Shown here: positions 22,752 to 34,349 of the stretch, piece after piece
Numbering within the stretch: the first letter of the stretch is position 1
Layout: each line of letters begins with the position of its first letter
Source: Phlebotomus papatasi
Taxonomy: Eukaryota > Arthropoda > Insecta > Diptera > Psychodidae
Reading direction: 5' to 3'
Assembly (NCBI RefSeq): GCF_024763615.1
Contig: NC_077223.1
Coordinates: 44,330,627 to 44,394,626 of the forward strand
Length of the DNA stretch: 64,000 nt
Translations under genes and position numbers: made by a program
Notes under the pieces: model-generated
Told to the model about the DNA's origin: nothing
Seen by the model: only the letters and a program-made list of their open reading frames with translations
Database searches by the model: none

Positions 22752-25588
22752 TAGGGGGAGTGTGGGGCAGTTTCGCGCATGACTATTGAATTGGCTTTTT
22801 CTTATAAAAAATATTAACCAGAATCTGAGAAATCTCATAGATTATTCATATATGTAATTACGATAATGCTTGTACTTTATTAATTTGGTGTAGAAAGGAC
22901 AATTTAGAACGTGAAACTTCAGAAAGAAATATATTCTGTAATAAGTATAACATCATCATGTATTTTCGAATACAAGGAATGCATTACAATTAATTTTGCA
23001 ATTTTTCCATCATTTGCCAAACGTTTATGAACTAAATTCAACATAATTAAATTCAGTTCAGTTCCCTTCGATATTGGATATTTGAAAATGTATAGTAGAT
23101 TTTAAAATTTTATATTGAAATTTTATATTTTCGAAATTCATGTATCCATGAAACTACCCAATCCTCCTCTGTGCTATTTTTTGTCATGCTCATTATTTAT
23201 TGCTTGATTTTAGTACTTTTAATTTTAATCCAAAAACGTCTTCAGACGCAAACACTTCTGAATATTAAAAGATCATTAAACTACATTGAAACTTATTTAT
23301 TTTGTTTAAAAGTTTAATAAAAACATTTTTAACTTTGAAATCATCAAAATATGCAAAGAATTAAACTTTAATAATATTATTACGTTTATATTGTTCACAA
23401 TTTTGATTAAAAAAAACACCTAAAATAATGCCAAAACGTTTTAGCTTTGTACCGTAGTCGAATTAAAATTGTAGTTTCGCAATATCTATCTAAATTAAAA
23501 ATATTATTTTACGGTTCAACTTAACGGGTTTGAGTTTTTTGCAATATTTAAAATAGTTTATTTAAAAAGAGGATCAATTAATTTCCTCCTCAATTAAGAA
23601 AAGATTCTTGAGAGGGAGGTCTTGTTGCCTTCTCTCTAGTTCAGAAAAAGGACCCTACGGAAACGCATCCCCCTTAGGACCAGGATATATCTTGCAGTAT
23701 CACCTAAACGTCTCGAGATAGATAGATGTGCTGAAGCACGCCAGTATAAAGGAAACCATTTCATTTTGTGTATGAAAGTGCTTCTTACTCGCGATTCCAA
23801 ATAACTGGGTTTTTAGGATAGACTGTTAACCGGTTTTGGAAAGGTCTGAAACCGGTTAACCGGTTTAAAACCGGTTTTTGAGCAGTTTTTTATGACTTGA
23901 ACTATGAAGTAATATTTAACACATATATTCTTTATTTTTCAATTAGCTTAGAATTTATTTATTTTATTGCATCATTTTGTATTAGTTCAGGAAATTTCAG
24001 AGTGCAGGAACACTACTGTGAGTTTTCTAATAATATTTCACCGTAGAAAAGCTAATGCAATGTAGCTTTCCGTAAAACTAACTATTTTTTCATACAATTT
24101 TCTTTTCTTAGAATAAATTGTTTTAAAACGTTGTTATTTTTGACAATCTTTAATTAGGAAATAATTAAAAATTTTATTCTAGATCTCAGAAAATGAAAAA
24201 AAGAAGAATTTTATAGAGAATGTTTTAACGAACAAACCGAAAGAGTTGTCCTCTTTATTTTTAAAATCCTATGACTAGATAAATCTTGTTAAACTTAAGT
24301 TCAGAAAATTTGAATCGTGGAAGAAAAATTATATTCTCAAAAATATTAATAAAAAAAAAGAATATTGGAAGGATAGTACCAATTTGTTTTGCTACTTATA
24401 TTCGCTATAAAGTTTTGTAAAATCTTGTTGAAATATTGTCAAAATCATTCTGTTTTCAATAAAAAAAAATCCAGATTTTTCGATCAGGAATGGTTTCTAA
24501 ATAATGTCAATTTTTTAGAACATTCTCTATAGAAAATATACCGATGCATAATTTTTGTTATTACATATCATGAAAATCATGATTATAATTTGCACAAAAA
24601 TCACAAATAATTTCATAGAAAAATTCCATGGGCATTTTGAAAAAAAAGGAAATAAAATAAAAAGGAAACCTCTGTTGTTTTTTATTTCATTGGTTAAGAA
24701 ACTAATAAATACCAGATTTTGATAAAAATTTTACAAGAATCTTGTGTAACAATCTTGATGAATTTGGGTCTAATAATATTATGTATTTAAAAGATAGCAA
24801 GATTTAATAAAAGTCTTTATGATGACAGGGAAAGGTAAACATCTTCTTACTTTTCCACATAAAACAATATTTTACAAGATTGTACTAAATTGCTTACAAA
24901 TATTATCTTGGTATACAATTGATTTTTTGGTCTTCTAAATATTTAAATAAGATTTAAGATGAAATATTTTCAAGTGAAGAAGTCCTGAAATAGTTCCCGA
25001 TAACCTTTAAGCAAATAATTCCTTTCAATAAATGGAAGAAACGTACAGGAAACTCATTACTACTATCCTTCATATATTATTAACATACTACGATACTACC
25101 ATACTACAGATTAAACTTAGAATCATATTGCACTTCAGGTTCCCTTCTAAAGTCAAGGAAATATTTTGCAGTGTATCTTGATTTTCAAGAGATAAACATA
25201 AGCTTAAGAGAAATATTAAATTTTTTATAAAGAGACGGTTTTAAACCGGTCTCATATCTAAAAACCGGTTTTGAAACCGTCCCCAAAATAGGGCGGTTAA
25301 CCGGTTTTTCAAAACCGGTTAACCGTTGTTGGAATCACTATTCCTTTCGTACTATCGGTACCTTAAGTGAAATAGTGATAACAACAACTGATGAATAGCA
25401 GAAATTATGAAAGTTTTCTTTCAATATGTCCAGTTCCAGTATGCAAACGAGAAATGCAACCGGTTTAATGGTTCAAATGGATATCTTTAGTAACATTAGG
25501 GATTTAGTTCAAATTTTTCAATAAGGCAAGAAAAAAAACATGGTAAAATTGAATGTACCCGTTCGTAAAATTGTCCCAACCCACCCTA
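22752..25588. mobile_element. Possible 2.8-kb DNA element with TAGGG(G/T)G ends
   Basis: The left end TAGGGGGAGTGTGGGGCAGT and the right-end complement TAGGGTGGGTTGGGACAATT are similar, both bordered by TA, and both continue through TTT, CG and CATTCAATT-like bases. No transposase frame was found between them. The AACCGGTT-rich element (23826-25326) lies inside. The ends are diverged, so this is a tentative pairing. Confidence 0.35.
23826..25326. mobile_element. 1.5-kb element with AACCGGTT-studded inverted ends
   Basis: The palindrome AACCGGTT or its close forms occur about four times in 23826-23878 and about five times in 25240-25326, with none between. The outermost parts mirror each other: TTAACCGGTTTTGGAAAGG on the left, and GGTTAACCGGTTTTGAAAAA as the complement on the right. 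The interior is very AT-rich and non-coding. Paired motif-dense ends fit transposase-binding subterminal repeats. AACCGGTT is also the core recognised by Grainyhead/CP2 transcription factors. Confidence 0.6.
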
Positions 25589-26832
25589 TATTATATATGG
25601 TATTTTTGGGTGAATATAAATGGTAAAGAATTTTCCATAATGTCATTTTCCACCTCAATCCCCCCGGTAAAAGGCTTTTGCCTTGGTTTCTGGTCTGAGG
25701 TGAGTTTTATAATGGGTTTTTGACTGAGCTTTTTCCGGATACAACCAACCACACGTTTCGTCCTCAATGAACGTGAGTGAGAGACACGAATGGGAGAGAG
25801 ATCCATAATCACTGGAATGTCAACAGTGAGCATATGTGTTGTCAACTCGTCTACTTCCGCAAACAAAAGTGACAAAAGACAATATTTAGACCTCCATCCT
25901 CTCGATAGGTATTCAAGCCTTGAGTTCGAGGTTGATGCCTGTGCAGCCAGAGACACAAGTAACTATCATCAATTGATTGAAATGTTTGAAGATACATCAT
26001 AAAAGTTTACTCATGGGAGAATGTCGACTGGTGGAGCAAAATCGTTGTTGTAGAGATCTATCGGATAGAATAGATGATGGTATATGGATGGGAAATAGAA
26101 TCAGGAGACAATTCTCAGCATGTTTGTTTCCATCTTATGTAAATTTTGCACCAGCAAACTTTATCCCCATCTATCCTCCAAAAACCACCCCCTCCTGTAC
26201 ACTCTCAAATGCCAAGATGTGTACCACATACCAAACGATGGGATATTTTATTTTTAATCACATTCCTTCCCAGCACTGTGTGAATTTTTCAACAACACTT
26301 TCACACCAACTTTTCCAAGAGTCTGCAGTACAATTTTTCACATGTCAAAAAGCTCCTCTCTCACTCTTCTCACACGAAAAAGCTCAAATGGAGACGTGCA
26401 TATAAAACCCGAACCGGAAAATGGCGCTTCCCTCTCTCTCTCTCTTTCTCAAAAACTTGACGAGGAAATGTGCACTGAAACTTGAATTTTCTAGTAGTTA
26501 TCAACAAAAAAAAGAGTAATTCCCGAAATGATTTAAAATCGTAAAAACTTTATTTTATCATCTACTTACAACTTACTGATCCATAAATTTGTCATTCCAC
26601 TTTAGATTTTATAACTCTTTTGATATCTGAGTGTCTCACAGTATTATTTTCACCAGGTGCGGGAATATGAAACGGAAATTTATTCATTAACTGCCCAAGC
26701 TGCCGAATGGCGGCGCTGGCGTCAACTTGCTTTGCTGACATCTGTCAAAAATATCTTTTTTCGACTTTCGAACCGGGGGTAGTAGAATTATAACTCTTCA
26801 ATATTATCGAATCGACAGTATCGATAAATCTG
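25589..26832. other. Single-copy DNA with a CT microsatellite
   Basis: GC-richer, with overlapping frames on both strands (25591-26405) that match nothing I know. A (CT)n run is at 26430-26452. At 26770-27235 imperfect inverted pieces (TCGACAGTATCGAT near 26813 and its complement near 27222) flank the MITE at 26833 and may be ends of an older host element. Confidence 0.35.
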
Positions 26833-27081
26833 TAGGAGAAAGTACTCTCCTTTCGAACGTTTATGCCTTCGAATAATGTGAATTTTCTTTTATTTTTCCT
26901 AAGAGACTTGCACATTTGTATTAATTATTAGTTAGCTTATCATCAATTATTGATAATTATTTATATTATATTAAAACTATATTATTTTATTATATACTAT
27001 TGCGCAAGTCTCTTAAGAAAGATAAAAGAAATTCGCTTTATTCGAAGGCATGAACGTTCGAAGGGAGAGTACTACCCCCTA
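26833..27081. mobile_element. 249-bp MITE with AGTACTCTCC ends, copy 1
   Basis: TA flanks arms that read AGTACTCTCCTTTCGAACGT on the left and the complement AGTACTCTCCCTTCGAACGT on the right, followed by matching CATGCCTTCGAATAA and GAGACTTGCGCA steps. The centre is AT-rich. A second copy is at 62843-63038. Confidence 0.85.
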
Positions 27082-27250
27082 TCTCTTATATTTAGTAAAT
27101 GACGGATTTTAAAACTTTATTTGACCATATATTGTATTATTTTTAAAAGAATATGAAGGTTTATAAATATTTGTATTAGCTACAAAAAGTGCAGCTATCA
27201 TTTCAATTTTTCAGATTCGACAATCGATACTATCGAAAAGAAGTTAGCAG

Positions 27251-27503
27251 CTACACTGAGTGAAATCCGAAAAAGTCAAAATAACATTCCGAAAATGTTA
27301 ATTTTGCCCTGCACTCCGAAAACGGTGTAAATATTACCCTTTTTAGGTGTATTATGGGTTAAAGTTACCCTTTTCATGTTTATTTTACCCTTAAAAGGTC
27401 TAAAATTACCATTAAAAATTGTTGATATATTTTTACACCCAAAAGGTGTTAAAATTATGTCGAAAAAAAGTTAATCGCAGCCTCTTTTTTTTTCTCAGTG
27501 TAG
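27251..27503 (+). mobile_element. 253-bp MITE with CTACACTGAG ends, copy 1
   Basis: Perfect 10-base inverted ends CTACACTGAG / CTCAGTGTAG. Inside, the phrases GGTGTAA, TTACCCTTTT and AAAAGGTG recur on both sides of the centre in opposite orientation, so subterminal palindromes fill the element. Copies in reverse orientation lie at 34933-35195 and 45805-46018. Confidence 0.85.
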
Positions 27504-27951
27504 TTAGAATGTCCTCTATCTTGCGGAAACTGGGTATGCACGATCGATTTGCACTATTCAATACTATTGCTACATATTGACATGTCATTTAAAAAAAATG
27601 TTTTTGGGTTATACGAGATTCTTAATAGTGACCAAACTTTTAATCTGAAAGATTTTCACTGAACTTTTAAAATGTGCCTAAAATTTTAAAAATATCCTAT
27701 GCATCTTGTGAATATCATAAATTCGTACTTATTGGTTCACTTCTGAGGTTAAATCTCCCGATACTTATAGTGAATATTCCCTAATCTGTGGCTCACCTAA
27801 AATATAAAATCAATTAGGTTCTCAATGTTTAATGCCTAAAAATCATGAATTTATCAGGTTGTTGTTGTTGTTATTGGATTTCTTATAATTAAAGAAGTCA
27901 TTAAATAACGGAAGTTAAAATTAAAAAAAAAACGACAAAACATGAAATGTT

Positions 27952-28379
27952 TAGGGTAAGTGTGCTAAATTCCGGCGAGCTTGCAATTTCGGCCACCTTT
28001 TTTGTTCCTCGAATTTCCATGAATTTTTAATTTTTTACTCTAGAGATTATACAATGCAAAAGAATAACAAAAAATGTAGATTCGACAAACGAGATGACGT
28101 GAAAAAGGCATTGGAAGAATTCCTGAAGGGCAAGGAACTATGAGAATGAAGGTGGCCGAAATAGGACACCAAAGCTATGTCTACATTTTTATTCATTTTA
28201 AAATGTATTAAGACTGATTTTAGAGAAAATAAAGACGATAAACTGTCTACAAGATTCTAAGCAACACTCCTTAAGTAGAAGGAATAAAAAAAATCAATTT
28301 CTATTAAAGATATTACATTTCAAACTTGAGACTTTGGCGCTTGCAGGTAACTGTGCCGAAATTTGGCACACTTACCCTA
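27952..28379 (+). mobile_element. 428-bp pogo-derived MITE (TAGGGTAAGTGTGC family), copy 1
   Basis: TA flanks GGGTAAGTGTGCTAAATTCC on the left and the complement GGGTAAGTGTGCCAAATTTC on the right. The inside carries a cut-off psq-like reading frame (28054-28143). Copies 2 and 3 (28501-28928 and 44036-44466, both reversed) share the full interior. The long relative at 61637-62842 shares ends, frame and 3' part, so the short form is an internal-deletion product of a larger pogo-type element. Confidence 0.9.
28054..28143 (+). pseudogene. Truncated pogo transposase N-terminus (psq helix-turn-helix relic)
   Basis: The frame runs from ATG for 29 codons to TGA, with the core RFDKRDDVKKALEEF followed by LKGKEL. 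It aligns with RFYKKDNVEKALEEL-RKGKLL in the long copy at 62336. That layout (basic start, [KR]xDVxKALEExxKGK) is the first helix of the psq-type HTH in pogo/CENP-B-like transposases. The recognition helix, DDE domain and everything further are missing. It sits inside copy 1 of the MITE. The identification rests on this short core and on the longer copy; no function is expected. Confidence 0.7.
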
Positions 28380-28500
28380 TCATATTTATCAAATTTTGCC
28401 GTGGGATATTTTAATTTGGAATGGGTGATTTCGGATTTTAGTACCCTTGCTCGATGAGTGTTCATATAAAAATCTTATGATATTACCAGGTGAGACAGTT

Positions 28501-28928
28501 TAGGGTAAGCGTGCCAAATTTCGGCATAGTTGCATGCAAGCGCCAAAGTCACTAGTTTGAAATGTAATATTTTTAATACAAATTGCTTTTTTTGTCACTT
28601 TTTCTTAAGAAGTGTCGCTTGGAACCTTGTAGACAGTTTATCGTCTTTATTTTCTCTAAAATCATCCTAAATACATTTTAAAATGAATAAAAATGTAGAC
28701 ATAGCATTGCTGGCCTATTCCGGCTACCTTCATTCTTATAGTTACTTGCCCTTTCGGAATTCTTCTAATGTCTTTTTTACATCATCTCGTTTGTCGAAGT
28801 GACATTTTTTATTATTTTTTTACATTGTAATCTCTAGAGTATGCAAAAACTAAAAATTTATGGAAATTTGAGGAACAAAAAAAGTGGGCGAAATTGCAAG
28901 CTGGCCGAAATTTGGTACACTTGCCCTA
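28501..28928 (-). mobile_element. 428-bp pogo-derived MITE, copy 2 (reversed)
   Basis: TA-flanked with ends GGGTAAGCGTGCCAAATTTC and the complement of CTGGCCGAAATTTGGTACAC. It lies only 121 bases after copy 1 in opposite orientation, so the two could form a large hairpin. Differences from copy 1 are scattered substitutions and a few single-base gaps. Confidence 0.9.
28742..28798 (-). pseudogene. psq helix-turn-helix relic in copy 2
   Basis: On the - strand the frame FDKRDDVKKTLEEFRKGK ends in TAA. It aligns residue for residue with the relics in copies 1 and 3. The ATG position is kept, but a stop follows directly (ATG TAA), so this copy cannot make the 29-residue peptide. Confidence 0.65.
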
Positions 28929-31325
28929 TTTTCTTTAATACACATTAGCAAAAAGGAATTCAAATTCATGCTAAAATTAGTGAAATATCATGCATAGAAC
29001 TTAAAAATTTTCCTAACATAAATTAATGGACAGAAAGGGTTCTGTCTTTCATCCTGAACTTTTTCACCACATTCTTTTTGAAAATTATCGAAAAATTGGA
29101 GTATTTTTAGGTCGACATACCCAATTTATTATTTTTTTCACATAGTATCTCATCCCACTTGAATTAGATCCTTCCCCATTCAGAATTTTTGGGGCCATTT
29201 TTCATCAAACATAAATCCCCTCGAGTGTTTCTCCTGAGATATTTCAGGCTTCAGATATGGAAGTCCCTCAAAATAGCTCCAAAGTTGTTCAGTGCGGCAA
29301 AAGGCAATATTTTTGCAGTGAGATGGGATTGGGAAAATGGTTTTGAACAGTGAATTAATTAAAAATTTCCATTTTCGATGTATTCTAATGAGATGAGAAG
29401 AAAAACATCATGTTGTTTATCTCAATTTTGCAACTCCTTCTGATGGTAATATACATATATAGTCCTCAAAGTGAGAGTCTTGTTAAGGTATCTAGAGAGA
29501 GAAAATTGTTTGTCTTCACTGCTCATGGTCCGGAAAAGTGGAAAAGTGGGTGGAAGAGATGCCACCTACACTCCTGCATACTACCTGTAATAATATGCAA
29601 ATGATACAAGAAGCCTTCCTTCGACATTACATATGTACATATTTACCCCGTCAAAGGATCCGACGGCTCCCCTTTTTGCGTATTCCGTCACTTCTGACAA
29701 GATTCCTTGGGGACGCCTTCATTTACTTTTCCACCCCATGTATCGACACCGAAAAACCTCAACAAAGATGTTTTTCAATGAATTTCTGTGCAATGAAAAT
29801 GGTCAAAAGATCCATATAATAAATTCAATAATCCACAGTTAGGATTTATTTTTCCTTTTTTTTATATTCTTCTATATAAAACTTTTTTTTTTCTTCACAC
29901 CTTCTGCGGAATAAATGTATTTTCGTTTCCTATTCTTCGGCATGTTGAAGTAAGGAACGATACTGAAATTCACCCCAAATATATTCACGCAAAAATTCTA
30001 TTCCCGTGCCATCGTGTTTCTCTGTTCAGATCAAATGGGTACAGAGCTTAACATAAATATGAAAATATTCTTTTTCTTTTCATTCTGAAGGGGGGTTTGT
30101 TTGTCCGAGAATTTTCACCCAACATGGCAACATTTCATTTCTCGGCGCATTTTGTGAATTTAATTAAAAGTAGGTATGTGGTAACCGTAGGGAGAAAGGT
30201 GGTAGGACTGAATACGAAATGCCATAAGGAGCTTAGGAGATGAAGAGACAATATTTGGGCAGGAATAAAATGTAGCAATTTACAGTGAAAATGTATGTGA
30301 TTGTACTAGACGTAGGTAACCTATTAGTCATGTTTTTCTTGTACACACTCTACGTGACGAACATTGCTTTCTATCCCGAAAAGAATCTTAAGTAGCATTT
30401 AGGCTTTTAAATTAATTGATGGACACAAAAGTAGGGACTTATACGGATGGTGAAAAGTTTCTATCTTTTAGTCCCTTGTTTTGTTTTTTGTTTACGATAT
30501 TGCACTAAATTTTTAGGACTGAACAATTTCACATATTTTTTTCCCAGTTTTTATCCCCAGGACAATATCACCCACAAAATCTTCGAAAATGCTGTCCTTT
30601 TCAATTGAAAATGCCTCTTGAAACAGTTTTTCTATAGTGTGGATTATTTTCATTTGAAATTGAAAAGCGATTTGCAGAAAAAAAGCAAAAAAATCTATCA
30701 AATTGCATGGATATTGATTGATAGAAGAATAATTTTAAATTTTTAATATTTATTTTGCTTTTGCTCTTCGTACAAAAAAAAACATTGATAGCTAAAACGT
30801 TAACATGAATAATCAGAAACTTTTGTTTAGCTATTTCTTCTATATTATTCTGTTCTCTTGTTTTTTTTTTTAACAAAAGTGTTAGTCAAAATATTTATTT
30901 TGAAATATTTTGACTTATTTATTTATTTTATTTGGAATGCTCGAAATTGTGCCTTATACCACAAAAAGCTTGTCGATTGACCTTATGAGTTCGAGTATTT
31001 AGCAAAGTTTTCTTTCGTATTTCGCATGTTGGTTACAAAATTTAAAATTAACCCTTTATTTATAACGATTCGTTATTGTTTTATAACTAAAATCGTTTTG
31101 GAATTATCCAGCAATTCTATAAGACATTTTCAACGACTCTAAATTTTCTATAACCAATTGAGAAATTCGTTTTTGGATTTTTTTAGCTTTGGTCTTGAAA
31201 AGGCGTTTTTAGCCATGATTCAAAGCTGTCGTGGTGTAAATGAAAATGTTCGATTAATCTCTAAAGGATACCGAGGATACCTATCTAAAACTAAAAATAT
31301 CGTGGATAATTAGAACATGGGCACT
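28929..31325. other. Gene-poor single-copy DNA
   Basis: GC-richer at 29130-30300, AT-rich after. A hairpin with 13-base arms, AGTCAAAATATTT and its complement, is at 30884-30915. Short open frames at 29410-29842 overlap in two frames on the same strand and match nothing known to me. Confidence 0.35.
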
Positions 31326-32260
31326 GGGACGATAAGGTCCCCTGTAGCCGATCGGCCGCAAAGTTTCACAATAACGGAAAAATCCATGAAATTTATCTCC
31401 TATTTTTCCGCGTGAGTTTCCGGGGAAATAAACGCTAATATTTCGCTTGGAATTCTGCGGAGTTATCAGCTTTTTTTCGCGTGGATTTCCTAGAAAAAAT
31501 TCCGAAGTATTTTCTTGCAATTATCTAAGAGCATTCCGTGGAAATTTAAACAAAATTTCCATTGAATATTCCGAGGATATTTTCTGGTATCTTTTCGGCC
31601 AAGACTCCATGGAAGTAAACGCGAAAAATCTACAATTATTTTTCGCCCTAACGCTATAATTCTTGCGAGCTAGACATAAGTACTCAAATGAACGATATGG
31701 TAGCAATATTTTCAACTCAAAAGTAGAACTGAGTGTTTGTCTGATAGATGAATATTCTACAAGTTCCAAGTTGCTAATTGGCATTGAACGTCCATATGGA
31801 TGTTTTTTTTTTGTGTGGAAATTCTCTATGAAAATTCCACGCAATTTTCAATCATTTTTTGAAATTATTATTGAAGAAAAAAATAAAAAAAAAATATCCA
31901 CTGGAAAAGTCGTGGAATTCCGTAATATTAAACTACGGAAGCCACTAAGGCCGTTGCATGGAAATTTCCACGGAGAATTTCGTGGAAATAAAGAGGATTT
32001 TTCCGAATTTTTAAAGGGCTGACTGCCGATTATACTGTAATAATCCATAGGAAAAGACGTGGAAATATTCGTCAGAGAAAAGTCCATGAAAACTCGCGGA
32101 CATTTCTTATTAGACGGTCCTATACAGAGTACCGCAAACGTCCGTGGAGCGAGGAAGAAATTTAGCATCAAATTCCATCTCGGAAGCTTATGCGGATTTT
32201 GAGCGGTAAAATCCAGGAAACTATACGCGGATTTTTAGCGGTAAAATCAGCGGACATGGC
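31326..32260. repeat. Degenerate 'GTGGAAAT'-rich region, origin unknown
   Basis: A short phrase of the type TCC(G/A)TGGAAATTT or its complement recurs at least ten times at irregular spacing, for example near 31477, 31535, 31606, 31813, 31838, 31957, 31970, 31981 and 32056. At the end a unit GCGGATTTT(g/t)AGCGGTAAAATC is directly repeated (about 32192 and 32227). GC is raised. Frames on both strands are open for 70-120 codons (for example 31663-32022 and 31521-31844), as expected from motif repetition. No transposon ends were found. Confidence 0.45.
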
Positions 32261-34298
32261 AGAATAGGCTGCTGGAAATTCAATGGAATCGTCGCGGTCG
32301 TTGGCTATAGGGACGACACCTGAAGACCTCAAATCCGTTTTTTTCAATTGATTGGCATCTAAATACGCTAATAGCCTGACTGACCTTAAGAAACTTTCGG
32401 ACATATTGCCTTTTGTCTTCGATTGACTCCTAAGAATAAAAGTGAAGTGTCACAACCTGAAAAAATGTTCAAACTCACGAGATATTTCCGTGAATTATAA
32501 TTTATCATTGTTTTGGGATGTATAGCGCTTTACTACCAACACCGACTATAATTATCAGACCTATTCCAAAATTGAAAATTAGCTATGGAGGGGTTCATCG
32601 TAGACCGGCAGTCGATATCTCTCACCATTTGGCTTCTAGAACGGTCACAATCTTACAGATAAATAAAAAATAATACTTTAGAAAGATAAATTATTAAGGC
32701 GTAGTTTACTAATTTATTACCAAATTGCGACCATTAATAGCTGCATTGGACATTTCATGGCTTCACAAACAAATCTAACTTCGAGCGAATCGGTTAGGAA
32801 ATAAGCTCTCTAGAGCGATTGAGCCTTATGGCTATCGAATAGCCAATCGGTTTTATTTGCAAACATTTTAATTTAATTTACACATTTTAATTTATGCAAA
32901 GCATCACTATACTGGAACATTTTGCGAGTTTACTGGTTTTCCAGTTGAAATTCTATGTTTGATGGTAAATTTGATGAAAATTGAAAGTTGGAAGCATTTT
33001 GGTTAATTTATTGTCTGAAGAGCAAATGAATTCCTCCAAGTATGGACTATCCAATTAGTCTGCATGAGAGCTTCTCTGATGTTCAGAGTGCCATCATAAA
33101 TCTGCATGTTGTACACATTGGAGAATTAGGGATTAGCGAGCCTCAAATTTCTCTTGTACATATTTTAAACACTCCGGGATAACAAATGTGGCTGCGGGCA
33201 CACATTTAGGATCAAAGGTGGAATCTCCTCTCCAACATAATTTTTTTCCAATATTATTTTTTCCTCATTTCCCCCATACTCTCATGAAAATCCGCTGATT
33301 TTTCTGAAAGATTCGTTTTTTTTTTTCGTATCCGTGGCCTACAGAAGTCTTACCCATTGTGATGGAAGGCAAAGTGAAACAGAAACCAAATAAGTTTGCC
33401 GCAAGGCGAAAACAATCTGAAAACAACGGCGAAGATGAAGAACGGAAAAGTTGGTGAATTTTCAAGAGGTGGATGGAGAGGCACAAGTCTATGCAAAAAT
33501 TGCCATTCTGCCCCAAATCTCTTCACTCCCAGGAAAAATCTTTAGCTAATGTTTTGGTATTTTCTCCCGGTTTTTTTGTCTTGAGCTGTTGGGAAAAAGT
33601 AAAAAAGAGAAAAAAACTGAGGAGAAAATATTATAACAATAGAATCAATGATTCGGAATATGTCCCAGAGAGTCGCCGTTCAATTTGGTGTCCTCCCCCA
33701 CATTTCGTGCAACAAAGGATGACACGGTGGAAATGTCAGAGAGTGTTTAGGAGGGAAAGAAAAACAGTCTTCGCCGCGTCTGAAAATGTAGCAAGTAAAT
33801 CGTGATAATTTGATTGCGAATGAATTTTAAATGAGAAGCGCAATTTGCTCGCCAAAAGCGCCAAAAAAAAAGAAAAAAGGGAGGAAAGAGAGGACACAGA
33901 AAAAAGGCAACATCAGAGCCATGGGGGATGGTTGGAGAATTCTGCAGTAATTTTTCTTCGCTCTATTGAATTTTATTGTTTGTCTTATGATGGCAATTGG
34001 AGTTGTTTTCCCACAATCATGCTCTACTTTTTTTTCTGTACGCCTCTGTGCTTTTAATTTATCCACTCACGATGGTACTTTTCAGTGGTCGAAATGGCCC
34101 GCAGGAAACCAGGAATAGCGTAAGAACCACAAGGAAGCTATTTAATATTTTTAATATTCTACTGCAGAATACTTTTGCTGCACACAAAAGGAAAAAAAGA
34201 AATCTTGAGATAGTTTGCCAAAAGAAACTCATCTATTAAAAAGGCATTCAGAAAAACCATAGGAATGTGAATAAATGTTCATTTTAGTAATACACTCA
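32261..34298. other. Gene-poor single-copy DNA
   Basis: No recognised gene. A phrase GTCGATATCTCTCACCATTTGGCTTCTAGA-like (32611 onward) resembles one at 38091 and a reversed piece in the 1.83-kb repeat near 332. It is therefore a fragment of a dispersed repeat. Short purine-rich frames at 33265-34239 overlap on both strands. Confidence 0.35.
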
Positions 34299-34349
34299 AC
34301 TCTCCGATATTCGGATCTTCGATATCCGGATGATAACTGTCAAAAACCC
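34299..34349. repeat. Tigger/pogo-like end fragment beside the SINE
   Basis: The bases CTCTCCGATATTCGGATCTT then CGATATCCGGATGATAACTG resemble the TTCGTTATTCGGATGATTGG and TATCCGGATG phrases in the element at 43020-43347. No partner end was found beyond the SINE, so this is a fragment. Confidence 0.4.

Noticed and set aside
23826..25326. Calling the AACCGGTT clusters a Grainyhead enhancer
   Set aside because: The motif blocks are mirrored at both ends of a segment, which fits transposon ends better than a host enhancer.
31281..32404. Several overlapping frames of 70-119 codons on both strands
   Set aside because: They follow the repeated GTGGAAAT phrases; no domain, splice context or consistent strand supports a gene.
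33265..34239. Run of short frames on both strands
   Set aside because: Purine-rich and T-rich composition keeps them open; they contradict one another and match no family.
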